From the NCBI GenBank assembly GCA_028714335.1, contig JAQTMM010000015.1, positions 1 to 33,555 of the forward strand: a stretch of DNA of 33,555 bases. The letters run 5' to 3'. The notes under the pieces were generated by a model, which saw only the letters and a list, made by a program, of their open reading frames with translations, was not told the DNA's origin and ran no database searches. Shown here in pieces: positions 17,641 to 26,534 of this stretch (within the stretch, counting starts at the first letter, position 1; every line of letters starts with the position of its first letter). The DNA is from Dehalococcoidales bacterium. GTDB lineage: Bacteria; Chloroflexota; Dehalococcoidia; Dehalococcoidales; RBG-16-60-22. The position numbers and the translations under genes are program-made.

Positions 17641-18687
17641 TTATTCTCCTTGCCTGACTATTCTGCCGCCCCCGATGACCCTATCTCCCTGATAAAACAC
17701 TGCCGTCTGGCCCGGCGTAACCGCCATCTGAGGTCTAGTAAACTTCACAAAAACGGCATCTTCGTTGATGGCGTTTACCGTTGACGGCGCTGTCGGGTGG
17801 TGGTGTCGGATTCTGGTTTTCGCTTTAAACGGTTTTTCTGGAACGGGTTCTATTAGCCAGTTCATATTGTCGGCGGCAAGTTCACTGGAGTAGGTTTGCG
17901 TTTTAGTACCAACGATGATGGCATTTTTCTCTGGTTTAATGGCAATAACGTAAAGCGGTTCGGCGGCGGCAATGCCCAAGCCCTTGCGCTGGCCGACGGT
18001 ATAAAACATGATGCCCTGGTGTTCCCCCATTTTTTTGCCGCTGCTATCTAAAATGGGGCCGGTCTCTATCTTGCCCTTATAATATTCTTTTAAAAATTGA
18101 ACGTGGTCATTGTCCTTAATGAAGCATATTTCCTGACTTTCATCGCGTTCTGCGGCGGGCAGCCCCATTTCTTTAGCTATTTTTTTTACCTGGATTTTGG
18201 TCAGGCCGCCGATGGGAAACAAGGTATGCTTTAGTTGTTCGGGCGTCAGCCGGCAGAGGAAATATGACTGGTCTTTGTCTCTATCCTTTCCCTTTTTTAG
18301 TAAGTAGCTGCCGTCTTTGGATTTTTCTATTCTGGCATAATGCCCCGTCGCTAAAAATTCCGCACCCAGCCCCTTAGCCTTTTCCCACAGCACGCCGAAC
18401 TTAATATGCCGGTTGCACAGGACGCAGGGATTCGGCGTGTAGCCCAAGCTGTATTCCCGGCAAAAATCGGCGATGATAGTACGCTTGAATATGTCTTGCA
18501 GGTCGATAACGTGGTGGGGTATCTTTAGCTTTTCGGTAACCTTACGCGCGTCATCAATGGCGCTTTGGCTGGCGGGGATATCGGTCAGCTTCATCGTTAC
18601 GCCGATGATATTGTGACCTTGTTGTTTGAGTAAGGCGGCGGCTACCGAGGAATCAACGCCGCCGCTCATGGCTACGGCTATTTTCAT
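17641..18687 (-). CDS. mnmA: tRNA-specific 2-thiouridylase
   Basis: AMSGGVDSSVAAALL, TPNPCVLCNRHIKFG, ATGHYARI, DQSYFLCRL, ESQEICFIKDND, TVGQRKGLGIA. Confidence 0.96.
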   Translation of the reverse strand: MKIAVAMSGGVDSSVAAALLKQQGHNIIGVTMKLTDIPASQSAIDDARKVTEKLKIPHHVIDLQDIFKRTIIADFCREYSLGYTPNPCVLCNRHIKFGVLWEKAKGLGAEFLATGHYARIEKSKDGSYLLKKGKDRDKDQSYFLCRLTPEQLKHTLFPIGGLTKIQVKKIAKEMGLPAAERDESQEICFIKDNDHVQFLKEYYKGKIETGPILDSSGKKMGEHQGIMFYTVGQRKGLGIAAAEPLYVIAIKPEKNAIIVGTKTQTYSSELAADNMNWLIEPVPEKPFKAKTRIRHHHPTAPSTVNAINEDAVFVKFTRPQMAVTPGQTAVFYQGDRVIGGGRIVRQGE

Positions 18688-18696
18688 TGATTGCCT

Positions 18697-19407
18697 CTAT
18701 TTAGATTTTGCCGCCCTGGAACTGCCGCCCGTTTTCTTTTTATTGGGTTTTTCCGGCGCATCGGAGATGCCGTTTAGACGTTCCAGCTTTTTAAGGCGCT
18801 CGTTAAGTTTCTGGTGGTCTCGAATCATCAGCTTAAGCACCTCGGCAACCGGGTCGGGCAGTTGGCCGTGCTCAAGGTCGGCGGCCGGTTTTTCGCGCTT
18901 GGTGACGACCCTGGCGGGAACGCCCACCACCGTCACGCCCGGCGGCACCGGCTTTATCACCACCGACCCCGCCCCGATTCTTACATCGTCCCCAACGGTT
19001 ATGGCACCCATGACGAATGCCCCGGCGCCTATTTCCACGCAATTCCCGATGGTCGGATGGCGTTTTTCTTTCTTGGTTGAGGTCCCGATTAGTCCACAGC
19101 CCTGGTACATCAGGACGTCGTCGCCGATTTCCGAAGTTTCACCAATGACGATACCCGTGCCGTGGTCAATAAAGCACCGCCGCCCGATTTTTGCCCCGGG
19201 GTGAATCTCGACACCTGTCAGCATCCTCGCTAAATTAGAACAGTAACGCGCCAGCCATTTTAAATGATGCGTCCAGAAAAAGTGATTGATACGGTGTGCC
19301 CAGATGGCGTGGAGGCCATTATAGCAAAAGATGATTTCCAGCGAACTTCTGGCCGCCGGGTCTTTGGCGAATACTGTTTTAATGTCTTCCCGTATGGTCT
19401 TGAACAC
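18697..19407 (-). CDS. cysE: serine O-acetyltransferase
   Basis: IEIHPGAKIGRRCFIDHGTGIVIGETSEIGDDVLMYQGCGLIGTS... left-handed beta-helix hexapeptides; GTG start; Lys-rich C-terminal extension. Confidence 0.93.
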   Translation of the reverse strand: MFKTIREDIKTVFAKDPAARSSLEIIFCYNGLHAIWAHRINHFFWTHHLKWLARYCSNLARMLTGVEIHPGAKIGRRCFIDHGTGIVIGETSEIGDDVLMYQGCGLIGTSTKKEKRHPTIGNCVEIGAGAFVMGAITVGDDVRIGAGSVVIKPVPPGVTVVGVPARVVTKREKPAADLEHGQLPDPVAEVLKLMIRDHQKLNERLKKLERLNGISDAPEKPNKKKTGGSSRAAKSK

Positions 19408-19477
19408 TATTTTACCTTAGATTCAATCCTTTATTTTCATTATACTCCATGACGCGCAAAACAATAAAAGCCCCCCT

Positions 19478-19506
19478 TTGAAGTACGCCCGTTTATTGTG
19501 TAGAAT
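19478..19506 (+). promoter_or_regulatory. promoter TTGAAG-N17-TAGAAT upstream of selA
   Basis: -35 at 19478-19483, 17-bp spacer, -10 at 19501-19506, immediately before the ATG at 19514. Confidence 0.5.
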
Positions 19507-19513
19507 TAAGCCG

Positions 19514-20854
19514 ATGGCTAAAGAATTACGAAGCTTGCCCGGTGTTAATAAAGTACTGACGGACGAACGCTTTAGTCGCATGGCTAAAGAGTACTCGCAC
19601 GACCTGGCGGTTAGCGTTATCCGGGAGGAATTAGAGCGGCAAAGGGAGTCCATTCAGGCAGGCAAGTCCGGCGATTTTTTAGACGTAATTGTAGATAACG
19701 CGCTGGAACGTTTAGCCGCTATTTTCACACCGAGCCTGCGCCGTGTTATCAATGCCTCCGGCGTTATTTTGCATACCAATCTCGGCCGCGCGCCTTTAAG
19801 CGACGATGCCCTTAAAGCGATGGCGGTTGCCGGCTACTCCAACCTTGAGTTTGATTTAGACAGCGGCAGTCGGGGGCAACGTCACGTCCATGTAGAAGAC
19901 CTGCTGTGCCGGTTGACCGGCGCCGAAGCCGCATTTGTCGTCAACAACAACGCCTCCGGCGTGATGCTGGGGCTGTCCGCTCTAGCCAAGCGTAAGGAGG
20001 TTATCGTCTCACGCGGGCAGGCGGTGGAAATAGGGGGAGGCTTCAGGGTGCCCGATGTCATGCGTCAGAGCGGCGCTAAACTTATTGAGGTGGGGACGAC
20101 CAACCGCACCTACTCCCGCGATTATGAAGAAGCCATTACGCCGTCCACCTGCGCTTTAATGCGCGTCCACTCCAGCAACTTTAAGCTGGTGGGCTTTACC
20201 AGCGAGGTCGCATTAGAAGAACTGGCGGCTATTGCCAAAAAGCATAACCTGATGCTGCTGGATGACCTCGGCAGCGGCAGTTTATTGAATACTACAGCTT
20301 TCGGCCTCGCTGCCGAACCGATGGTTCAGCAAAGCGTTAAAGCCGGGGCGTCGTTAACCTTCTTTTCCGGCGATAAGCTTTTAGGCGGCCCGCAGGCGGG
20401 CATCATCGTTGGAGAAAAGCAGTATATTGATAAACTAAAACGCCATCCCCTTGCCCGCGCCTTGCGCATAGATAAAACGCGGCTGACGGGACTGGCAGTG
20501 ACGTTAATGCATTATCTTAAGGACGAAGCTGTTGCCAAAATCCCCATCTGGCGCATGATTGCCGCGCCGCTTAAGGACATCGAAAAACGCGCCGGTATTT
20601 GGGCTAAAGCCTGCGGCGCCAAAGTCATTGACGGGGAGACGATGGTCGGCGGCGGCTCTTTACCCGGCGGCAGTTTGCCCACTAAACTGGTGGTATTGCC
20701 GGGCGGCAGCGCTTTAGCGAAAAAACTCCGATTACAAACGATGCCGGTCATCGGGCGGGTGGAAAAAGACCATTTGCTTTTAGACCCCCGCACCGTCCTC
20801 CCGGAAGAAGATGATATCGTTATCAAAGCTCTTACCAGCCTTGCTGTAAAATAA
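19514..20854 (+). CDS. selA: L-seryl-tRNA(Sec) selenium transferase
   Basis: LPGVNKVL, RRVINASGVILHTNLGRAPLSDDA, DDLGSGSL, FFSGDKLLGGPQAGIIVG. Start at MAKELRSLPG rather than the track start at 19478, which coincides with the -35. Confidence 0.96.
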   Translation: MAKELRSLPGVNKVLTDERFSRMAKEYSHDLAVSVIREELERQRESIQAGKSGDFLDVIVDNALERLAAIFTPSLRRVINASGVILHTNLGRAPLSDDALKAMAVAGYSNLEFDLDSGSRGQRHVHVEDLLCRLTGAEAAFVVNNNASGVMLGLSALAKRKEVIVSRGQAVEIGGGFRVPDVMRQSGAKLIEVGTTNRTYSRDYEEAITPSTCALMRVHSSNFKLVGFTSEVALEELAAIAKKHNLMLLDDLGSGSLLNTTAFGLAAEPMVQQSVKAGASLTFFSGDKLLGGPQAGIIVGEKQYIDKLKRHPLARALRIDKTRLTGLAVTLMHYLKDEAVAKIPIWRMIAAPLKDIEKRAGIWAKACGAKVIDGETMVGGGSLPGGSLPTKLVVLPGGSALAKKLRLQTMPVIGRVEKDHLLLDPRTVLPEEDDIVIKALTSLAVK

Positions 20855-20874
20855 TATAAAACAGGAGTCTTGCC

Positions 20875-22050
20875 ATGAGTGCTAAAGAAATCGTCCTACG
20901 CTATGGTTTTAATCCCCACCAGAAACCCGCCCGTATTTTCGTTAAAAGCGGCGACTTGCCGTTTAAAGTCGTAAACGGCGCACCGGGCTACATCAATATG
21001 CTGGACGCCTTGAACTCATGGCAGCTGGTTAAAGAGTTGAAGCAAGCCCTCAACCTGCCGGCGGCCGCCTCTTTTAAACACGTCAGCCCGGCTGGAACGG
21101 CGGTAGGCATACCGCTGACCGATACGCTTAAGAGGGCGTACTTTGTGGATGATATGGAAGAATCGCCGGTGATGGCAGCTTACGCCCGGGCGCGCGGCGC
21201 CGACCGAGTTTCTTCCTACGGCGACTTCGTGGCGGTGAGTGATACTGTTGACGGCCCGACAGCGAAACTGATTGTGCGCGAGGTCTGCGACGGCATGATT
21301 GCCCCGGGCTATGAAAAGGGCGCTTTAGAGATACTTAAAGCCAAGAAAAACGGCAAGTTCCTGTTAATTGAGGTTGACCCCGATTATGAGCCGGATGAGA
21401 CGGAAACCCGCGAGGTCTTCGGGATTCAAATGGAACAAATGCGGAATAATGCTGTAGCCACACCCGACCTCCTGAAAGATGTGGTTACACGAAAGAAAGA
21501 CTTCCCGCCGGACGCTGTCCGTGACCTGATTATTGCCACGGCGGCAATAAAGTACACCCAGAGCAACACCATCGGTTTTGCCGTGGACGGGCAGGCTATC
21601 GGCATCGGGGCGGGGCAGCAATCGCGCATTCACTGCACGCGGTTAGCGGCGGAAAAAGCCGACCGCTGGTACTTAAGACAGCATCCCACTATCCTTGACA
21701 TAAAGTTTAAGCCGGGGGTATCAAGAGCGGACAAAAACAACGCCATTGACCTGTATTTACAGGAACGATTGAACAAATTTGAAAGAGAGACGATGGAAGC
21801 GGCGATGGTGGACGTGCCGCCGCAGCTGACCTACGACCAGAAACGAGACTGGCTGAAAGGACTCAAGGGCGTATCGCTTTCGTCCGACGGCATGATACCC
21901 TTCCGCGACACCATCGACCGTGCTTACGAAAGCGGCGTGGAATACGTGCTGCAGCCCGGCGGCTCCATCCGCGACGAAGGCGTTATCAAAGCCTGCGACG
22001 ACTACGGCATGGTGATGGCCTTTTCCAACCTCCGCCTTTTCCACCATTAA
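20875..22050 (+). CDS. stand-alone AICAR transformylase domain protein (PurH C-terminal type)
   Basis: LRYGFNPHQKPARIF, SFKHVSPAGTAVG, KYTQSNTIGFAVDGQAIGIGAGQQSRIHCTRLA; no N-terminal IMP cyclohydrolase (MGS-like) domain. Confidence 0.9.
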   Translation: MSAKEIVLRYGFNPHQKPARIFVKSGDLPFKVVNGAPGYINMLDALNSWQLVKELKQALNLPAAASFKHVSPAGTAVGIPLTDTLKRAYFVDDMEESPVMAAYARARGADRVSSYGDFVAVSDTVDGPTAKLIVREVCDGMIAPGYEKGALEILKAKKNGKFLLIEVDPDYEPDETETREVFGIQMEQMRNNAVATPDLLKDVVTRKKDFPPDAVRDLIIATAAIKYTQSNTIGFAVDGQAIGIGAGQQSRIHCTRLAAEKADRWYLRQHPTILDIKFKPGVSRADKNNAIDLYLQERLNKFERETMEAAMVDVPPQLTYDQKRDWLKGLKGVSLSSDGMIPFRDTIDRAYESGVEYVLQPGGSIRDEGVIKACDDYGMVMAFSNLRLFHH

Positions 22051-22056
22051 AGAAAA

Positions 22057-23907
22057 ATGTTTGTTTTAGGCACAGCCGGACATATCGACCACGGCAAGTC
22101 GGTGCTGGTGCAGGCTCTGACCGGCATGGACCCCGACCGCTTGCGGGAGGAAAAGGAGCGGGGCATGACCATCGACCTGGGTTTTGCCTGGCTCAAGTTC
22201 CCCAGCGGCAGGGAAGCGGGCATCGTTGACGTGCCGGGCCACGAACGCTTTGTGAAGAATATGCTGGCGGGCGTCGGCGGTATAGACCTCGCTTTGGTGG
22301 TAGTTGCCGCCAACGAGGGCATTATGCCCCAGACACGCGAACACCTCGCCATCTTAGACCTTATCGGCGTCAAGCGCGGCGTAGTGGCTGTCACCAAGAA
22401 AGACCTCGTGGACGATGATATGCTCGCCCTCGTTAAGATGGAAGTGGAGGAGCTCATCGCCACCACCACCCTCGCCGGGTCGCCCGTCGTTGCCGTTTCT
22501 TCGGTAACTAAAGAGGGCGTCCCCGAGCTTTTACAAATCCTCGATGCTCAACTGGAAAAAACCGAGACAAAGAAGGATACCGGCCACCCACGCCTCCCCA
22601 TCGACAGGATATTTACGATTGCCGGCGCCGGTACGGTGGTCACCGGCACGCTGATTGACGGCGCTTTGACCGTGGGGCAGGAGGTGGAAATCGTCCCTGC
22701 CGGTCTTAAATCGCGAATACGCGCCCTGCAGACGCATAAGGCGAAGATGGATACAGCTACGCCGGGCAGCCGCGTGGCGGCGAACCTGGTGGGCATTGAG
22801 ACCGCCCAGCTTACCCGCGGCGACGTTGTAACCCGCCCCGGCTGGTTGACCAGCACGAAATTGATTACGGTGCGTCTTAAGCTGATTGACTACCTGAAGC
22901 GCGGTATCAAACACGGCGCTGAAGTCAGTTTTCATACCCTGGCGGCGGAGGCAATGGCTAAGGTGCGCCTTTTGGAGAGTGAAACCCTCCAGCCCGGCGC
23001 GGAAACCTGGGCGCAATTGATGTTAGAGACGCCACTGGCTATCGTTAACGGCGACCGCTTTATCATCCGCTCCCCGATGGAAACGCTGGGGGGTGGGGAA
23101 ATTATAGACGCCCACGCCCGGCGACTCCGACGCTTTAAGCCGGACGTTATTAAGAATCTAAAGGTTAAAGAAAGCGGCGCCGCCGATGAGGTTATCCTGG
23201 CGCTTTTGGAGACGAAACAGCCGCTGGAATATAGCGCTTTAACCGCCCAGGCTAATATCCCTCCCGCCGAACTCGCCCCCGCATTAGAATCACTGGTAAA
23301 AGAGAAACGCGTGGTGGTTTTAGGGGAGGGGGAACACCGGCTGTTTTTCACGGCGGGTGGCTGGAAGAACTTGAGCGATAAAGCCCTTGGCGCTTTAGCC
23401 GAATATCATAAAAAGTACCCCGCCCGTCCCGGCATGCCCCGCGCCGAGTTCGCCACGCGCTTAAGGCTGGGTAATTTCGTGAATATGGCGCTGGAGGCTT
23501 TAACCAGGCAGGGAGCATTAGTCGCCGAGGGGGTTACCCTCCGCCTCCCCAGTCACGAGGTTAAACTCACCACCGCCCAGCAGGGTAAAATCGACGCTTT
23601 TCTTAAAGCGTTGGCCGCCGAGCCTTATGCCCCACCATCCGACCTTATCCCCGAACCCGACCTGCTCAACATCCTCATCGCGCAGGGCAAGGTCGTTAAG
23701 GTCAGCGACGCCATCGTCTTTTCCACCAAAGCCTACGACGAGATGAAGTCCAAAATCACCGCGCAGCTTAAGAAAAATGGTAAAATAACGCTGGGCGAGG
23801 TGCGGGATATGTTCGGGTCGAGCCGCAAATACGTCCAGGCTTTGCTGGAGCACCTCGATAGGGAAAAAGTGACCAAGCGCGTTGGGGACGACCGCGTTCT
23901 TTATTAG
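22057..23907 (+). CDS. selB: selenocysteine-specific elongation factor
   Basis: GTAGHIDHGKSVLVQALTGMDPDRLREEKERGMTIDLGFAW, IVDVPGHERFVKNMLAG, EF-Tu-like domains, C-terminal winged-helix-like region. Confidence 0.96.
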   Translation: MFVLGTAGHIDHGKSVLVQALTGMDPDRLREEKERGMTIDLGFAWLKFPSGREAGIVDVPGHERFVKNMLAGVGGIDLALVVVAANEGIMPQTREHLAILDLIGVKRGVVAVTKKDLVDDDMLALVKMEVEELIATTTLAGSPVVAVSSVTKEGVPELLQILDAQLEKTETKKDTGHPRLPIDRIFTIAGAGTVVTGTLIDGALTVGQEVEIVPAGLKSRIRALQTHKAKMDTATPGSRVAANLVGIETAQLTRGDVVTRPGWLTSTKLITVRLKLIDYLKRGIKHGAEVSFHTLAAEAMAKVRLLESETLQPGAETWAQLMLETPLAIVNGDRFIIRSPMETLGGGEIIDAHARRLRRFKPDVIKNLKVKESGAADEVILALLETKQPLEYSALTAQANIPPAELAPALESLVKEKRVVVLGEGEHRLFFTAGGWKNLSDKALGALAEYHKKYPARPGMPRAEFATRLRLGNFVNMALEALTRQGALVAEGVTLRLPSHEVKLTTAQQGKIDAFLKALAAEPYAPPSDLIPEPDLLNILIAQGKVVKVSDAIVFSTKAYDEMKSKITAQLKKNGKITLGEVRDMFGSSRKYVQALLEHLDREKVTKRVGDDRVLY

Positions 23908-23918
23908 GAGGATATAAT

Positions 23919-24116
23919 ATGCAATGTCCTAATTGCGACACACCGATGGATTATATGGTCGTTCAGAAGAACATCCTGGAGTTTTTGGGCTGCGTTGGCT
24001 GCCTGGGCTGTATAGTATCACCGCTGGGCTGCCTTTTAGCGCCGCTGGCCTTCTTCCTGCCTAAAGACAAGTATTACCTCTGCCCCAACTGCGGGCATAG
24101 GGAAAAGGCGAAATAA
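23919..24116 (+). CDS. small LITAF-like zinc-ribbon protein with hydrophobic insert
   Basis: CPNC...FLGCVGCLGCIVSPLGCLLAPLAFFL...CPNCGHREKAK: two CxxC knuckles split by a hydrophobic hairpin; upstream AGGAGG. Confidence 0.75.
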   Translation: MQCPNCDTPMDYMVVQKNILEFLGCVGCLGCIVSPLGCLLAPLAFFLPKDKYYLCPNCGHREKAK

Positions 24117-24160
24117 AAAAATATATGGAAGATATGTTAGGAGGTCGTAACAAATAAAAA

Positions 24161-24283
24161 ATGGAGAACAAAAGTTTAAGCTCAATGAGTAACGATGAAT
24201 ATAAGCTATATTTACGTAAAGAAAAACTACGAATACAGAGACTCCGGGAACTAGCGAAGAAAAGAAAAAATAAACGGAAATAG
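24161..24283 (+). CDS. possible 40-aa basic peptide
   Basis: MENKSLSSMSNDEYKLYLRKEKLRIQRLRELAKKRKNKRK; GGAGG upstream but with long spacing; may be spurious. Confidence 0.25.
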   Translation: MENKSLSSMSNDEYKLYLRKEKLRIQRLRELAKKRKNKRK

Positions 24284-24341
24284 TAAGTACTCCCACTACC
24301 CAAACTGCGGCCATAAAGAAGCTACGAGGTCAAAACCAACG

Positions 24342-25112
24342 ATGGGATTATTTAAGAAAAAAGAAAAAATACCACAAGAATTTACTCTATTTAAAACTAA
24401 TCCTGAAACGTTTTCACTCATCTTCGTCCATACTGTTTTTTCAGATAATTTGCAAAATATGTCGCATTTGTTGGTACCGCCAAGTCTGGATCCTCAACCT
24501 ATTATGATTAATACGCCTTTAGGATTTTTTAGTTATTTAGAAGCATTGTCTGGGTTAAAACTAGTTCCTGTTCCTAGTATTAACAGGAAAGGATTCGTTG
24601 ATTATAAATATATAAGATGTGGATATTTAAGTGCTTTCTTAGCGGCGGGGGCAGCAAAACTGAATATAAGTCCCAAAGAATATGAAAAGGATTTGACTGA
24701 AGGACGACGTATCGTTCTTGTTGGAGTTGAAAGTGTACAACCTCCAATTATGATGTACAAAACATCAGAAGAAGCATTTAGAGCTTTACCATCACATGAG
24801 TTTCAAAAAGGTACCAAACCAGCCCTAGGGATATACACGGACAAAAGTATAAGAATGTATTGGTGGCCTAATGCACAAAGCCCTTTGCGCTTTAGCAAAG
24901 AGGAATACACATTCACTTTAAGTTTTGATTTAGATGACTCTTGGAATACTGTTGATCCTACATTTTTATATCTCCTAAAACTATTCGAAGAACAAGTGCA
25001 AGATTGTTTAAAAACTGGATTACGCGAAATTGATAAAAAAGCAACAATATTTTCATTAGATTCATTATTTGATAGAATCGATGAATTTAGGTCTAAAGAA
25101 AAAAAACGATAG
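24342..25112 (+). CDS. uncharacterised 256-aa protein in AT-rich island
   Basis: Long open frame MGLFKKKEKIPQEFTLF...; no family recognised; AT-rich codon usage unlike neighbours. Confidence 0.65.
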   Translation: MGLFKKKEKIPQEFTLFKTNPETFSLIFVHTVFSDNLQNMSHLLVPPSLDPQPIMINTPLGFFSYLEALSGLKLVPVPSINRKGFVDYKYIRCGYLSAFLAAGAAKLNISPKEYEKDLTEGRRIVLVGVESVQPPIMMYKTSEEAFRALPSHEFQKGTKPALGIYTDKSIRMYWWPNAQSPLRFSKEEYTFTLSFDLDDSWNTVDPTFLYLLKLFEEQVQDCLKTGLREIDKKATIFSLDSLFDRIDEFRSKEKKR

Positions 25113-25130
25113 TTTACATTTATTCATCAT

Positions 25131-25160
25131 TTGGAAATTATCCTCCCAATATAGTACAAT
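25131..25160 (+). promoter_or_regulatory. promoter TTGGAA-N18-TACAAT upstream of first plsY
   Basis: -35 25131-25136, -10 25155-25160; similar arrangement before the second plsY. Confidence 0.5.
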
Positions 25161-25190
25161 CCTCTCAAATACAATCTTGAGGGTGCTCCT

Positions 25191-25817
25191 ATGTATTACT
25201 TTTTAATCGTACTCTCGCTCATTTGCTCCTACCTCATTGGGTCTTTCCCCACCGCCTACCTCATCGGCAAGCTGCGCAAGAAGGAAGACATCCGCAAAGT
25301 CGGCTCCAAGAACATGGGCGCCATGAACGTTTTCTATAAAGTCGGGGTTATTGAGGGGCTTGTGGTCTTGACTATAGACATCCTCAAAGGCGCCGCGGGC
25401 GTGGCGGTGGCTAAATACCTCGGCTCCGACTATATCGTCGTGCAAATGCTGGGCGGCTTTTTGGCGGTGGTCGGCCACAACCTGCCCATCTTCCTCAAGT
25501 TCAAGGGGGGAAAAGGCGGGGCAACAGCCATCGGCGTCCTGATATTCTTCATGCCCTGGGGCGTACCCACCTTTTTAGTGATTTTCCTGCCGGCGCTCTA
25601 TTTCTTACACAATCCTACGTTCGCCTACAGCATATCTTTTATCGTCTTTCCGTTTGTGGCGGCGTTTATCGACCACAGCTGGCCGCTGATTGTGTATTCC
25701 TGCCTATTGCCGCTGGTGCCTTTTGCCCGGTTCTTCCCGCGCTTTTTTGAAATGCGCAAGAGCGGCGGCAGCTGGAAGCACGTTTTCTACCGCAAGAACC
25801 TGAAAGACCGGCTGTAA
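25191..25817 (+). CDS. plsY: PlsY-family glycerol-3-phosphate acyltransferase (copy 1)
   Basis: YLIGSFPTAYLIGKL, VGSKNMGAMNVFYKVG, FLKFKGGKGGATAIG, multiple TM segments. Confidence 0.88.
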   Translation: MYYFLIVLSLICSYLIGSFPTAYLIGKLRKKEDIRKVGSKNMGAMNVFYKVGVIEGLVVLTIDILKGAAGVAVAKYLGSDYIVVQMLGGFLAVVGHNLPIFLKFKGGKGGATAIGVLIFFMPWGVPTFLVIFLPALYFLHNPTFAYSISFIVFPFVAAFIDHSWPLIVYSCLLPLVPFARFFPRFFEMRKSGGSWKHVFYRKNLKDRL

Positions 25818-25828
25818 ATTATCACCAC

Positions 25829-25858
25829 TTGGAAAAACATCCCATTCTGTAGTAATAT
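25829..25858 (+). promoter_or_regulatory. promoter TTGGAA-N18-TAATAT upstream of second plsY
   Basis: -35 25829-25834, -10 25853-25858; flanking sequence resembles the first plsY promoter. Confidence 0.5.
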
Positions 25859-25887
25859 ACGGTGAAATAACCAACAAAGGACAAAAC

Positions 25888-26532
25888 TTGCAGATATTTT
25901 TAGTCGTCGTCTCCATGGTTTGCGCCTACATCATCGGCTCTATCCCCAGCGCCTATATCGTTGCCCGTTTGCGTAAAGGTGTGGATATCCGAGACGTGGG
26001 CAGCCGCAACCCCGGCGCGATGAATACCTTTTACAGCGTGGGCTTCTGGTGGGGTATTGTCGTCCTGCTGGCGGACATCGGTAAAGGCGCCGCCGGCGTG
26101 GCTGTAGCAAAATATATAATTGGGGCGGACTTCTGGTTCGGGACGCCTTACATCTGGCAGTACATGGCGGGTTTCTTCGTCGTCGTTGGGCATAATTTCC
26201 CCGTGTTCTTAAAGTTCAAAGGGGGAAAAGGCGGGGCGGCGTGCATCGGCATCTTAATGTTCCTCATGCCCTGGGGATTCCCCATCTACCTTGGGGTTTT
26301 CCTATTGCTGTTAGCGATACTCCGCTCCCCGACCATCGCCTACATGATTGATTTCTTCAGCTTTGGGTTCATCGGGTGGTTCATCAACCACAGCTGGGAG
26401 TTCGTCCTCTTTACGCTCTTTATCACGATGCTGCCCCTGTTACGCTATATCCCGCGCCTTAAAGAGATGCGCAAAAGCGGCGGCAGCTGGCGGCGGGTAG
26501 TTTATCGTAAAGACGTCAAAGACCGGCTGTGA
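25888..26532 (+). CDS. PlsY-family glycerol-3-phosphate acyltransferase (copy 2)
   Basis: TTG start; YIIGSIPSAYIVARL, VGSRNPGAMNTFYSVG, FLKFKGGKGGAACIG. Confidence 0.88.
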   Translation: MQIFLVVVSMVCAYIIGSIPSAYIVARLRKGVDIRDVGSRNPGAMNTFYSVGFWWGIVVLLADIGKGAAGVAVAKYIIGADFWFGTPYIWQYMAGFFVVVGHNFPVFLKFKGGKGGAACIGILMFLMPWGFPIYLGVFLLLLAILRSPTIAYMIDFFSFGFIGWFINHSWEFVLFTLFITMLPLLRYIPRLKEMRKSGGSWRRVVYRKDVKDRL

Positions 26533-26534
26533 TT

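Noticed and set aside
22047-23853. Several minus-strand ORFs opposite selB
   Set aside because: Antisense to a confidently identified gene; no recognisable domains or start signals.
24036-24314. Minus-strand ORFs of 92 and 80 aa over the zinc-ribbon/AT-rich junction
   Set aside because: Phe/Ser/Tyr-rich composition expected from antisense of Lys-rich AT-rich DNA; no support.
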